Assembly: GCF_025141935.1 (NCBI RefSeq)
Contig: NZ_CP081120.1
Location: 682,001-746,000 of the forward strand
Source of the DNA: Sulfitobacter sp. S190
GTDB lineage: Bacteria > Pseudomonadota > Alphaproteobacteria > Rhodobacterales > Rhodobacteraceae
Direction: 5' to 3'
DNA length: 64,000 bases
Positions 56,954-64,000 of the stretch are shown here, piece after piece. The notes beneath the pieces were generated by a model. That model saw only the letters and a list, made by a program, of their open reading frames with translations, did no database searches and was not told the origin of the DNA. The stretch's first letter is position 1; each line of letters begins with the position of its first letter. The position numbers were made by a program, and so were the translations under genes.

Positions 56954-58076
56954 ACTGGTCGGGGCCGATGTGCTGCGGCCCGAAGGGCTGCGCCGTGACA
57001 CGCTGGCATTTGCCGACGGGGTGATTCTGGCCGCGGGCGCGGGGCGGCGTGTTGATTTGGGCGGATATATCGTGCTGCCCGGTATCGTCGATGTGCACGG
57101 CGACGGGTTCGAGCGTCACGTGGCCCCGCGTCGGGGCGCGATGAAACAGATGACGGAAGGGTTGGTCGCGGTCGAGGCAGAGCTTGCCGCCAACGGCATC
57201 ACGACCGCGGTTCTTGCGCAATTTGTCAGCTGGGAAGGCGGTCTGCGCTCGCTCGAATTTGCCGAAACCGTGTTTGACGCCTTGCAGCAGGTTGCGCGCG
57301 GGGCGGTGACCGATCTGCGCGCACAGCTGCGCTTCGAGACGCATCTGCTGGATCTTTACGACAGTCTGCCGGAGCGGTTGGCGCAATGGGGCGTGTCGTA
57401 TGTGGTGTTCAACGACCATCTGCCGCATGACCGGCTGGCGGCGGGGCGCACGCCGAAACGGTTGGTGGCGCAGGCGCTCAAGGCGGCGCGGAACCCCGAA
57501 ATGCACCACGCGATGATGCGCGATCTGCATGCCCGGCGGGACGAGGTGCCTGCCGCGCTGGACGTGCTGTGCGCGCGATTGGCGGAGCGCGGAATCACGA
57601 TGGGCAGCCACGATGACCGCACGGCAAAGGCGCGTGCCGCATGGGACGCACGCGGCGTGCGGGTTGCCGAATTTCCCGAAACCGCCGAGGCCGCCGAAGC
57701 GGCGCGGGGCGCGGTTGTGCTGGGCGCGCCGAATGTGGTGCGCGGCGGATCGCATAATGGGAATGTTTCCGCGCTCGATCTTGTGGCGATGGGTGTGGGT
57801 GACGCGCTGGCCTCCGACTATCACTATCCCAGCCCGCGGCGTGCGGCGCTGATGCTGTGGAAGTCCGGTGTGCTGGATCTCGCGGCGGCGTGGCGGCTGG
57901 TGTCCGAAGGGCCTGCGCGGGTTTTGGGCTTGCGCGATCGCGGCACGTTCGACCCCGGACAGCGTGCGGATATGGTGATTCTGGACGCGGCGGACCACCG
58001 GGTGGCGGCAACAATCGCGGGCGGCCGCGTCAGCCACATGACCGGCGACATCGCGGCGCGCTTCATCGACGCCTAG
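56940..58076 (+). CDS. phnM: PhnM, alpha-D-ribose 1-methylphosphonate 5-triphosphate diphosphatase
   Basis: PhnM removes pyrophosphate from the triphosphate intermediate of the C-P lyase pathway. The 378-aa amidohydrolase-fold product equals the usual length and shows [22 protein letters not shown] near residue 45, [17 protein letters not shown] near residue 225, [14 protein letters not shown] near residue 285 and [14 protein letters not shown] chose GTG 56940, just after GGAGGCAGAG; a GTG at 56925 is in frame. No other phn gene is in the window. The 3' end overlaps purK by 4 bp. Confidence 0.9.
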   Translation: MLNLELVGADVLRPEGLRRDTLAFADGVILAAGAGRRVDLGGYIVLPGIVDVHGDGFERHVAPRRGAMKQMTEGLVAVEAELAANGITTAVLAQFVSWEGGLRSLEFAETVFDALQQVARGAVTDLRAQLRFETHLLDLYDSLPERLAQWGVSYVVFNDHLPHDRLAAGRTPKRLVAQALKAARNPEMHHAMMRDLHARRDEVPAALDVLCARLAERGITMGSHDDRTAKARAAWDARGVRVAEFPETAEAAEAARGAVVLGAPNVVRGGSHNGNVSALDLVAMGVGDALASDYHYPSPRRAALMLWKSGVLDLAAAWRLVSEGPARVLGLRDRGTFDPGQRADMVILDAADHRVAATIAGGRVSHMTGDIAARFIDA

Positions 58077-59140
58077 CCGGTGATCCGGTTCACGTGGCCC
58101 ATTTTACGGCCCGGTTTCACATCCGCTTTGCCATACAGGTGCAGCGCTGCCTTGGGGTCGCGGGCGAGTTCGGGCACGCGGTCCATGTCGTCGCCGATCA
58201 GGTTTTCCATCGTCACATTCGCGTGGCGGGTGCCATCGCCCAAGGGCCAGCCCGCAACGGCGCGGATGTGTTGCTCGAACTGGTCCACGGTGCAGCCGTT
58301 CTGTGTCCAGTGCCCCGAATTATGCACACGCGGCGCGATCTCATTCACCACAAGCCCTTGCGGCGTCACGAAAAGTTCGACGCCCATCACGCCGACATAC
58401 TCCAGCGCGTTGAGGATTTGCGCGGCCAGCAACACCGCGTCGGTGCGTAGTTTCGGCGCAATGGTGGCGGGCACGGTGGTGGTGTCGAGAATACCGTCAC
58501 GGTGGACGTTTTCGCCCGGATCGTAGCAGCTGATGTCGCCTTGCGGGTTGCGCGCCGCGATGATCGAGATCTCCTTTCCGAAGGTGACAAAGCCTTCGAG
58601 GACCGCGGGCGCGCCGGCCATATCGGCAAGCGCGGCATCCGCATCCTGCGGGGTTTTGAGCCGCGCCTGACCTTTGCCATCGTACCCGAAGCGCCGCGTC
58701 TTGAGGATGGCGGGGGTGCCGACACTCGCAATCGCGTCCCGCAGGCTGGCGGCATCGCTGACATCGGCAAAGGGTGCGACGGTGAGCCCGAGCCCCTGCA
58801 GGAAGGTCTTTTCGGTCAGCCGGTCCTGCGAGGTGGCCAGCGCGCGGCGATTGGGATGGATGGGCGCGATTTCCTCGATGATGTCGAGCGCGGAGGTCGG
58901 GATGTTCTCGAACTCGTAGGTGACCACATCGACCGATTGCGCAAAGGCGCGTAGGGCGTCGGTGTTGTCATAGGCGGCGGTGGTGAGCGCATGTGCCACG
59001 TCGCCCGCGGGCGGGTTGGCACCGGGTTCGAACACGTGACAGCGCAGCCCCAGACGGGCCGCGGCCACGCAGAGCATGCGGCCCAGTTGTCCCCCGCCGA
59101 GGATGCCGATGGTCGCCCCCGTGGGCAGCGGATCAGTCAT
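58073..59140 (-). CDS. purK: N5-carboxyaminoimidazole ribonucleotide synthase
   Basis: PurK carboxylates AIR with ATP and bicarbonate in purine synthesis. The 355-aa ATP-grasp enzyme has [21 protein letters not shown] at residues 10-30, [16 protein letters not shown] near residue 75, [17 protein letters not shown] near residue 150 and the C-terminal [18 protein letters not shown]. Its start overlaps the purE stop by eight bases. Confidence 0.96.
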   Translation of the reverse strand: MTDPLPTGATIGILGGGQLGRMLCVAAARLGLRCHVFEPGANPPAGDVAHALTTAAYDNTDALRAFAQSVDVVTYEFENIPTSALDIIEEIAPIHPNRRALATSQDRLTEKTFLQGLGLTVAPFADVSDAASLRDAIASVGTPAILKTRRFGYDGKGQARLKTPQDADAALADMAGAPAVLEGFVTFGKEISIIAARNPQGDISCYDPGENVHRDGILDTTTVPATIAPKLRTDAVLLAAQILNALEYVGVMGVELFVTPQGLVVNEIAPRVHNSGHWTQNGCTVDQFEQHIRAVAGWPLGDGTRHANVTMENLIGDDMDRVPELARDPKAALHLYGKADVKPGRKMGHVNRITG

Positions 59141-59621
59141 CGGAAGGCTCCTGCGGTATCGAGGCGGACAGCGCGTCGCGCCAGCCGTCGAGGCGGGCCG
59201 CGATGGCGCTGTCGTTGAGTGCGAGGATGCCGGCGGCCATCAGGGCCGCGTTTGCCGCGCCGGGTGCGCCGATGGCCATTGTGGCGACCGGAAACCCCTT
59301 GGGCATCTGCAGGATCGAATAGAGGCTGTCGACCCCCGAAAGCGCCCGCGTCTGGACCGGAACGCCGATCACCGGCACCCGCGTTTTCGACGCCATCATG
59401 CCCGGCAGATGTGCCGCACCGCCCGCGCCCGCGATGATCACCTGCAGGCCGCGATCGACGGCCGTTTTGCCGTAGTCCCACAGACGGTCGGGGGTGCGGT
59501 GGGCCGAGACGATCCGGGCCTCGTAGGGGATGGCAAGTTCGTCCAGCAGCGTGGCCGCTTCGCGCATGGTGGCCCAATCGGATTGCGAACCCATGATGAT
59601 GCCAACGGGGGGGGTGCTCAT
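59133..59621 (-). CDS. purE: N5-carboxyaminoimidazole ribonucleotide mutase
   Basis: PurE moves the carboxyl group from N5 to C4 of the imidazole ring. The 162-aa product has [13 protein letters not shown] at residues 10-22, [15 protein letters not shown] near residue 43 and [25 protein letters not shown] near residue 70. An eight-base C run on the coding strand (59614-59607) spans codons 3-5, a possible slippage site. It forms the usual purEK operon. Confidence 0.96.
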   Translation of the reverse strand: MSTPPVGIIMGSQSDWATMREAATLLDELAIPYEARIVSAHRTPDRLWDYGKTAVDRGLQVIIAGAGGAAHLPGMMASKTRVPVIGVPVQTRALSGVDSLYSILQMPKGFPVATMAIGAPGAANAALMAAGILALNDSAIAARLDGWRDALSASIPQEPSDD

Positions 59622-59717
59622 GCCGGGGTGCCTTTGCGTGAGAAGATTGAGCGGCGCACTATAGCCGCTGTGCCTGCGCTGGCAATGCGGGCGGATGCCA
59701 AAAATCGCAGCGGGGGA

Positions 59718-59942
59718 TCAGGCGATGATATCGGGGGTCAGGCGGTCCTCGATCAGCGCGATCCGGTCCTTGAGCATCAGCTTGCGCTTTTTCAGGCGCC
59801 GGATCGTGAGCTGGTCGGAGGTGCCCTTTTCGCTGAGCGCGGCGATGGCATCGTCGAGATCGCGGTGTTCGCGGCGAAACACCTCCAGTTCGACCCGCAG
59901 GACATCGTCGGTTTTCATGGACAGATCGGATTGCGCGTTCAT
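59718..59942 (-). CDS. DUF465 (YdcH-like) small coiled-coil protein
   Basis: The 74-aa protein, MNAQSDLSMKTDDVLRVELE then FRREHRDLDDAIAALSEKG and IRRLKKRKLMLKDRIALIED, has the helical-hairpin pattern of DUF465. Function is unknown. It is longer at the N-terminus than the second copy at 15291-15455. It is divergent from the hsp20 gene. Confidence 0.88.
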   Translation of the reverse strand: MNAQSDLSMKTDDVLRVELEVFRREHRDLDDAIAALSEKGTSDQLTIRRLKKRKLMLKDRIALIEDRLTPDIIA

Positions 59943-60006
59943 GGGCCTGATTCTGCTCTATTATGTAGCGTATTATACTAAGGCTTAACCGCTTTGCCGC
60001 ATAGCC

Positions 60007-60036
60007 CTTGCAGTGGGGCCGCGCGGTTCCCATATT
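60007..60036 (+). promoter_or_regulatory. Sigma-32-type heat-shock promoter of hsp20
   Basis: CTTGCAG (60007-60013) and CCCATATT (60029-60036) fit the RpoH promoter pattern of alphaproteobacteria: CTTG, 18 bases, then a CCCATAT-type -10. Transcription would start near 60043, giving a leader of about 66 bases. Confidence 0.75.
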
Positions 60037-60041
60037 CAAGG

Positions 60042-60108
60042 GACGCGGTTGCCGATACGGGACCGCGTTCAAACAAGACTGTCGCTTGAGAATATGAGGA
60101 CGTGTCGC
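60042..60108 (+). promoter_or_regulatory. ROSE-like RNA thermometer in the hsp20 leader
   Basis: A first hairpin pairs GACGCGGT (60042-60049) with ACCGCGTT (60062-60069). A second hairpin pairs TGTCGCTT (60080-60087) with GAGGACG (60096-60102), with an 8-nt loop and G84 left over. The UCGCU (60082-60086) facing the AGGA ribosome site (60097-60100) matches the U(U/C)GCU motif of ROSE elements, which melt on heating and free the ribosome site. ROSE elements are known before hsp20 genes of rhizobia. Confidence 0.6.
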
Positions 60109-60522
60109 ATGACGAAATTGACGCTGGCATCCTATCCCCATCTGCTGGGATTTGAACAGCTGGAGCGGGTGCTGGAGCGCAGTGCCAAGACCGGCAACGA
60201 GGGGTATCCGCCCTTCAATATCGAACAGACTTCCGAATTCAGCTACCGGATCACGCTGGCCGTGGCGGGGTTTGCCGAACAGGATTTGTCGATCACCGTC
60301 GAGGACCGCCAGTTGGTCATCCGGGGTCGGCAGAAGGACGACGGCGAAGGGCGCGTGTTTTTGCACCGCGGCATCGCCGGACGCCAGTTCCAACGCTCTT
60401 TCGTGTTGGCAGATGGTGTCGAAGTGGGCGAAGCGATTATGGAGAACGGTCTGCTGCACGTGGACCTGACCCGCGCCGAGCCCGAAAAAGTGGTTCAGAC
60501 GATTAGCATCCGAAAGGGGTAG
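60109..60522 (+). CDS. Hsp20-family small heat-shock protein
   Basis: The 137-aa protein holds unfolding proteins under stress. It has the alpha-crystallin domain: YPPFNIEQTSEFSYRITLAVAGF, LSITVEDRQLVIRGRQ, HRGIAGRQFQRSFVL and the ENGLLHVDLTRAEPE end strand. The IbpA-like start MTKLTLASYPHLLGFEQLERVL supports ATG 60109, eight bases after TGAGGA. It is co-transcribed with the DUF1150 gene three bases downstream. Confidence 0.94.
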   Translation: MTKLTLASYPHLLGFEQLERVLERSAKTGNEGYPPFNIEQTSEFSYRITLAVAGFAEQDLSITVEDRQLVIRGRQKDDGEGRVFLHRGIAGRQFQRSFVLADGVEVGEAIMENGLLHVDLTRAEPEKVVQTISIRKG

Positions 60523-60525
60523 AGT

Positions 60526-60747
60526 ATGGAAGAGATGATGATGGACGCAGGGGTGGACCGGACGGTCTATGTCAAGCCGATTGCCGTTACAGATCTGCCC
60601 CGCGAAGTGCGCGATCAGGCCGAGGGGCTGGATCTGCTGTACGCGGTGCACGATGCCGAAGGGCAGCAACTGGCGCTTGTCGGCGATCAGAAGCTGGCGT
60701 TTGCCTTGGCCCGCGAGCATAACTACGCGCCGGTGATGGTCCACTAG
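60526..60747 (+). CDS. DUF1150 protein
   Basis: The 73-aa protein (VYVKPIAVTDLPREVRDQAEG..., then LYAVHDAEGQQLALVGDQKLAFALARE) is DUF1150, which commonly follows hsp20 in alphaproteobacteria. Function is unknown; the coupling suggests a role with the small heat-shock protein. It starts three bases after the hsp20 stop and is followed by a strong hairpin. Confidence 0.9.
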   Translation: MEEMMMDAGVDRTVYVKPIAVTDLPREVRDQAEGLDLLYAVHDAEGQQLALVGDQKLAFALAREHNYAPVMVH

Positions 60748-60770
60748 GACCGCACCACCGACCCGAAAGC

Positions 60771-60802
60771 ACAAAGGCCGCGGAGCGATCCGCGGCCTTT
60801 GT
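60771..60802. terminator. Bidirectional terminator between hsp20-DUF1150 and sat/cysC
   Basis: A 14-bp perfect stem, ACAAAGGCCGCGGA with TCCGCGGCCTTTGT (60771-60784 and 60789-60802), has a GCGA loop. It lies 24 bases after the DUF1150 stop and 27 bases after the end of the convergent sulfurylase gene. T runs on either side are weak. Confidence 0.8.
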
Positions 60803-60829
60803 CGTTTCCGTGTTTAGGGGAGCGGCGGT

Positions 60830-62554
60830 TTACGCCTTGATCAGCCCCATCGATTCGAGTTTCAGCAGCACCTGGTGCGCGCAGTTGTCGACATCGACGT
60901 TTTCGGTTTCGACGCTGAGTTCGGGGTTCTGCGGCACGTCGTAGGGATCGGAAATGCCGGTGAATTCCTTGATCTTGCCCTCACGTGCGAGTTTGTAGAG
61001 CCCCTTGCGGTCGCGGCGTTCGCATTCCTCGATCGAGGTTGCAACATGGACTTCGACAAAGGCGCCGAAGCTTTCGACATCTTCGCGCACCGCGCGGCGG
61101 GTGGTGGCATAGGGCGCGATGGGCGCACAGATGGCGATGCCGCCGTTCTTGGTGATCTCGGACGCGACATAGCCGATGCGCCGGATGTTCAAATCGCGGT
61201 GTTCCTTGGAAAAGCCCAGTTCGGACGACAGGTTCTTGCGCACGATGTCCCCGTCAAGCAGCGTCACGGGGCGGCCGCCCTGTTCCATCAGCTTGACCAT
61301 CAGCGCGTTGGCAATGGTCGATTTGCCGGAGCCGGAGAAGCCGGTGAAGAACACGGTAAAGCCCTGCTGCGCGCGCGGTGGACGGGTGCGGCGCAATTCG
61401 CGCACCACTTCGGGGAAGGAGAACCATTCGGGGATTTCCAGACCTTCCTGCAAACGGCGGCGCAATTCTGTGCCCGAAATGTTGAGGATGGTCACATTGT
61501 CCTTGTCGGCGATTTCATCGATGGCTTCGTATTGGGCGCGTTCGTCGACCCAGACCATGTGTTTGAAATCGACCATTTCGATGCCCATTTCTTCCTGATG
61601 CTCGCGGAAGAGGTCCTGTGCGTCGTAGGGGCCATAGAAATCTTCGCCGGCGGAGTTCTTGCCGGGGCCCGCGTGGTCGCGGCCCACGATGAAATGCGAG
61701 CAGCCGTGGTTCTTGCGGATCAGCCCGTGCCAGACCGCCTCGCGCGGGCCAGCCATGCGCATCGCAAGGTTCAGCAGGGACATCGATGTGGTGGCCTGCG
61801 GGTATTTGTCGAGAACCGCCTCGTAGCAGCGCACGCGGGTGAAATGGTCAACGTCACCGGGTTTGGTCAGCCCCACGACAGGGTGGATCAGCAGGTTGGC
61901 CTGTGCTTCGCGCGCGGCGCGGAAGGTCAGTTCCTGATGCGCGCGGTGCAGCGGGTTGCGGGTCTGGAAGGCCACGACCTTGCGCCAGCCCATCTTGCGG
62001 AAATAGGCGCGCAATTCGTTGGGCGTGTCGCGGCGGGATTTGAAATCATAGTGCACGGGCTGCTGGATGCCGGTGACCGGACCGCCCAGATAGATTTTGC
62101 CCGCCTGATTGTGCAGGTAGTTCACCGCGGGATGCGCGGAATCGTCGGCGCCGAATACTTTCTCGGCCTCGTGCGCCTTGTTCGGCTCCCAACGGTCGGT
62201 GACGGTCATGGTGGCGAGAATCACGCCTTCCTGATCGCGCAGGGCAATGTCCTGACCCAGTTCAAGGCTGTCGGCAAAGCTGTCGGAGACGTCGAGCGTG
62301 ATGGGCATGGGCCACAGCGTGCCGTCGGCCAGACGCATGGTGTCGACGACGCTGTTGTAGTCTTCCTCGCCCAAGAAACCCTTGAGAGGGTTGAACCCGC
62401 CGTTCATCAGCAGTTCTAGGTCGCAGATCTGGCGCGGGGTCAGATCGTGGCTGACCAGTGCGGCCGCTTCGACCTTCAGCTTTTGCGCCGAATCGTAAGA
62501 GACATAGAGTTCGGGGATCGGGGGGAGGAGAGGCGTGTTCATATGCGTACTCAT
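60830..62554 (-). CDS. Bifunctional sulfate adenylyltransferase/adenylylsulfate kinase
   Basis: The 574-aa fusion activates sulfate to APS and then to PAPS. Residues 1 to about 390 are ATP sulfurylase with FQTRNPLHRAHQELTFRAA near residue 195 and FIVGRDHAGPGKNSAG near residue 290. From about residue 395 follows APS kinase with the P-loop GFSGSGKSTIANAL, DGDIVRKNLSSELGFSKEHRD and CAPIAPYATTRRAVRE. Both active sites look intact. It is monocistronic here and may feed sulfate assimilation. Confidence 0.95.
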   Translation of the reverse strand: MSTHMNTPLLPPIPELYVSYDSAQKLKVEAAALVSHDLTPRQICDLELLMNGGFNPLKGFLGEEDYNSVVDTMRLADGTLWPMPITLDVSDSFADSLELGQDIALRDQEGVILATMTVTDRWEPNKAHEAEKVFGADDSAHPAVNYLHNQAGKIYLGGPVTGIQQPVHYDFKSRRDTPNELRAYFRKMGWRKVVAFQTRNPLHRAHQELTFRAAREAQANLLIHPVVGLTKPGDVDHFTRVRCYEAVLDKYPQATTSMSLLNLAMRMAGPREAVWHGLIRKNHGCSHFIVGRDHAGPGKNSAGEDFYGPYDAQDLFREHQEEMGIEMVDFKHMVWVDERAQYEAIDEIADKDNVTILNISGTELRRRLQEGLEIPEWFSFPEVVRELRRTRPPRAQQGFTVFFTGFSGSGKSTIANALMVKLMEQGGRPVTLLDGDIVRKNLSSELGFSKEHRDLNIRRIGYVASEITKNGGIAICAPIAPYATTRRAVREDVESFGAFVEVHVATSIEECERRDRKGLYKLAREGKIKEFTGISDPYDVPQNPELSVETENVDVDNCAHQVLLKLESMGLIKA

Positions 62555-62650
62555 TTGTGGATAGCGTGGCCCGTGTAGCGCCTCCTACCGCTATGGGACG
62601 CGACAGATCAAGCGTTGCGGGCCCTTTTGGACGTTTTGCATAGCTGCCAT

Positions 62651-62684
62651 GGCGGTTTTGCAAACCAAACGGCGCAAAACCGCC
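62651..62684 (-). other. Hairpin downstream of trxB
   Basis: GGCGGTTTTGC (62651-62661) pairs perfectly with GCAAAACCGCC (62674-62684), loop 12 nt. It lies 24 bases after the trxB stop and may help terminate trxB, though no T run follows on the minus strand. The plus strand reads CCCCTTTT after it. Confidence 0.5.
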
Positions 62685-62708
62685 CCTTTTGCGGGGGCAG
62701 CGCCGCGA

Positions 62709-63698
62709 TCAGTCGGTGCCTTCGAGCTGTGGCGTGGCGGAGATTTCATCGCCGTCCTCGCAATGCTCGGCCAGAAAACGCTCCGCTTCGAGCGCGGCCA
62801 TGCAGCCCATGCCCGCCGATGTCACCGCCTGGCGGTACTTGTGGTCGGTCAGATCACCCGCGGCAAAGACGCCCGGCACGGAGGTTTCGGTGCTGTCGGG
62901 TTTGGTCACGACGTAGCCGCCCATGTGGGTTTCCAGCGTGTCCTTGACCAGTTCGTTCGCGGGCGCGTGGCCGATGGCGACAAACACGCCTTTGGCCGGA
63001 ATATCGGTGATTTCGCCGGTTTTGGTGTGTTTGACCTTGATCCCTTCGACGCCCAGTGGCGCGTCGGTGCCGTAGACTTCGACCATTTCGTGGAACCACA
63101 GCGGTTCGATCTTGGGGTTTTTCTGCAGCCGGTCGATCAGGATCTTTTCGGCGCGCAATTCGTCGCGGCGGTGCACCAGCGTCACTTTGGAGGCAAAGTT
63201 GGTCAGGAACAGCGCCTCTTCGACGGCCGTGTTGCCCCCGCCGATCACCACAATTTCCTGACCGCGGTAGAAAAAACCGTCACAGGTGGCGCAGGCGGAT
63301 ACGCCGAAGCCCTTGAATTTCTCTTCGCTGTCGAGCCCGAGCCATTTTGCCCGCGCGCCCGTGGCCAGCACGACGGCGTCGGCGACATAGGTCGTGCCGC
63401 TGTCGCCTTTGGCGTGGAACGGGCGGCTCGACAGGTCCAGATCGGTGATGATGTCGCCGATGATTTCGGTGCCCATGGCGCGGGCGTGATCCTGCATGCG
63501 CACCATCAGGTCGGGGCCCTGCACCTCGGTATCGCCGGGCCAGTTCTCGACTTCGGTGGTGGTGGTGAGCTGCCCGCCCGGTTCGATTCCCTGCACGAGG
63601 ATCGGGTCAAGCATGGCGCGGCTGGCATAGACGCCGGCGGTATAACCGGCGGGGCCGGAGCCGATGATCAGAAGCTTGGTTTTGCGGGTCTCGGCCAT
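62709..63698 (-). CDS. trxB: Thioredoxin-disulfide reductase
   Basis: TrxB reduces thioredoxin with NADPH. The 329-aa flavoprotein has the FAD loop LLIIGSGPAGYTAGVYASRA at residues 9-28, the redox pair in VSACATCDGFFYRG near residue 137, the NADPH loop VVIGGGNTAVEEAL and the C-terminal GVFAAGDLTDHKYRQAVTSAGMGCMAAL. ATG 63698 (MAETRKTKLL) is chosen over a long in-frame extension to 63851. Confidence 0.96.
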   Translation of the reverse strand: MAETRKTKLLIIGSGPAGYTAGVYASRAMLDPILVQGIEPGGQLTTTTEVENWPGDTEVQGPDLMVRMQDHARAMGTEIIGDIITDLDLSSRPFHAKGDSGTTYVADAVVLATGARAKWLGLDSEEKFKGFGVSACATCDGFFYRGQEIVVIGGGNTAVEEALFLTNFASKVTLVHRRDELRAEKILIDRLQKNPKIEPLWFHEMVEVYGTDAPLGVEGIKVKHTKTGEITDIPAKGVFVAIGHAPANELVKDTLETHMGGYVVTKPDSTETSVPGVFAAGDLTDHKYRQAVTSAGMGCMAALEAERFLAEHCEDGDEISATPQLEGTD

Positions 63699-63897
63699 GG
63701 GGCACCTTTCACAGGTCTGAAGGGGAAACGTTTGCGCAGATATATACGCGTCGCGCGCGGTCTTAAACCCCGCCTCTGGCCGCGGGTCGATCACATCTGT
63801 TGCATGGGCGTGCGGGGCCGGATATGGGCGGGGTCCGGTGCGCGCCGGCAAACCCGACGGGGGCCAAACCCCGCCGATACGGGCGAGACGCGCAAAG

Positions 63898-63927
63898 AAT
63901 ATTGCGTGTTCATGAAATAATATTGCG
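63898..63927. repeat. Direct repeat AATATTGCG x2, spaced by 21 bp, before the regulator gene
   Basis: Identical 9-mers lie at 63898-63906 and 63919-63927, two helical turns apart. The first also forms a dyad CGCAA-N6-TTGCG (63891-63906). The stretch 63890-63970 is sharply AT-richer than its surroundings. This suits operator sites for an Lrp/AsnC-type regulator in the trxB/regulator divergent region. Confidence 0.5.
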
Positions 63928-63974
63928 CATCGTGCTGCAATGACTATATGAATCGCAAAGCTTTAGGGGGACAT

Positions 63975-64000
63975 ATGGCAGGTACACGGCTCGACCCGAT
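63975..64000 (+). CDS. N-terminal fragment of a likely Lrp/AsnC-family regulator
   Basis: Only MAGTRLDP and the start of the ninth codon are inside the window. ATG 63975 follows AGGGGG. Lrp/AsnC proteins often begin with a short leader then LDxxDRKIL, and the LDP seen here fits; such a gene divergent from trxB is common in Roseobacter relatives. The family call is an inference from eight residues, position and the repeats upstream. Confidence 0.45.

Noticed and set aside
60875..62419. A 514-codon open frame on the plus strand opposite sat/cysC
   Set aside because: Antisense shadow of an enzyme with two intact active sites.
63570..63600. GGTTCGATTCC, like a tRNA T-arm
   Set aside because: It lies inside trxB and no matching acceptor, D or anticodon stems surround it.

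Overview
The window is ordinary high-GC chromosomal DNA of an alphaproteobacterium, most likely a member of the Rhodobacterales (Roseobacter group). The grounds are gene content and protein style: an atpHAGDC operon without the Fo genes, a phaAB pair, ETF-ubiquinone oxidoreductase, DUF1150 next to Hsp20, DUF2125, DUF2161, TIGR01459, a fused ATP sulfurylase/APS kinase, and a YcgN-RibF pair. I see no rRNA or tRNA gene, insertion sequence, prophage, CRISPR array or compositional island. The genome name itself cannot be read from the window.

Layout. 1-5.4 kb: the end of an azlCD amino-acid exporter operon (minus strand), then a tightly overlapped molybdenum-cofactor operon fdhD-mobA-mobB-[RNase H-like/DUF429-type domain fused to MoeA], followed by a small secreted protein. 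5.4-8.8 kb: a membrane protein of unknown role, greA, and a soxR/VOC divergon with a clear MerR-type operator. 8.9-15.5 kb: etfQO, a secreted TPR protein behind a striking hairpin, ispE, polyprenyl synthase, DUF2007, a TrmN6-like methyltransferase and a DUF465 protein. 15.5-20.6 kb: a DMT exporter with its LysR regulator and a divergent 38-aa ORF, phaAB, and an EAL-family phosphodiesterase. 20.7-26.6 kb: tag, rpsD with a structured leader, hisC-tyrC-extensin-like protein, DUF2125. 26.7-34.8 kb: chaC, a MotA/MotB-like (ZorAB-like) membrane pair, an M23 peptidase, clpA, gloB. 34.8-42.3 kb: a methyltransferase, the F1 ATP synthase operon, an H-type lectin-domain protein, prs. 42.4-50.9 kb: HCCA isomerase-like protein, hydrolase, threonine aldolase, YcgN, ribF, MaoC hydratase, HAD hydrolase, ppaC, YjbR, DUF2161, TraB/GumN. 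51-54.8 kb: groESL under a CIRCE element, then a soluble histidine kinase and a receiver protein. 54.8-64 kb: DMT exporter, Nudix, lipase-like protein, phnM, purEK, DUF465, an hsp20-DUF1150 operon with a sigma-32-type promoter and a ROSE-like leader, sat/cysC, trxB and the first codons of a likely Lrp/AsnC regulator.

Most genes are housekeeping. The parts most worth a second look are regulatory RNA or operator structures not explained by the genes: the ROSE-like thermometer before hsp20, the two-tetraloop leader of rpsD with alternative pairing, the ribosome-site hairpin before the TPR gene, the SoxR-type operator, a 25-bp dyad that also fits a CtrA box before a LysR gene, and two sets of 9-bp direct repeats spaced by 21 bp. 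Among proteins, the MoeA fusion and the stator-like pair at 27.3-30.4 kb stand out. No single obviously novel multi-gene system is visible. All identifications are by reading motifs and gene order; no database search was run.
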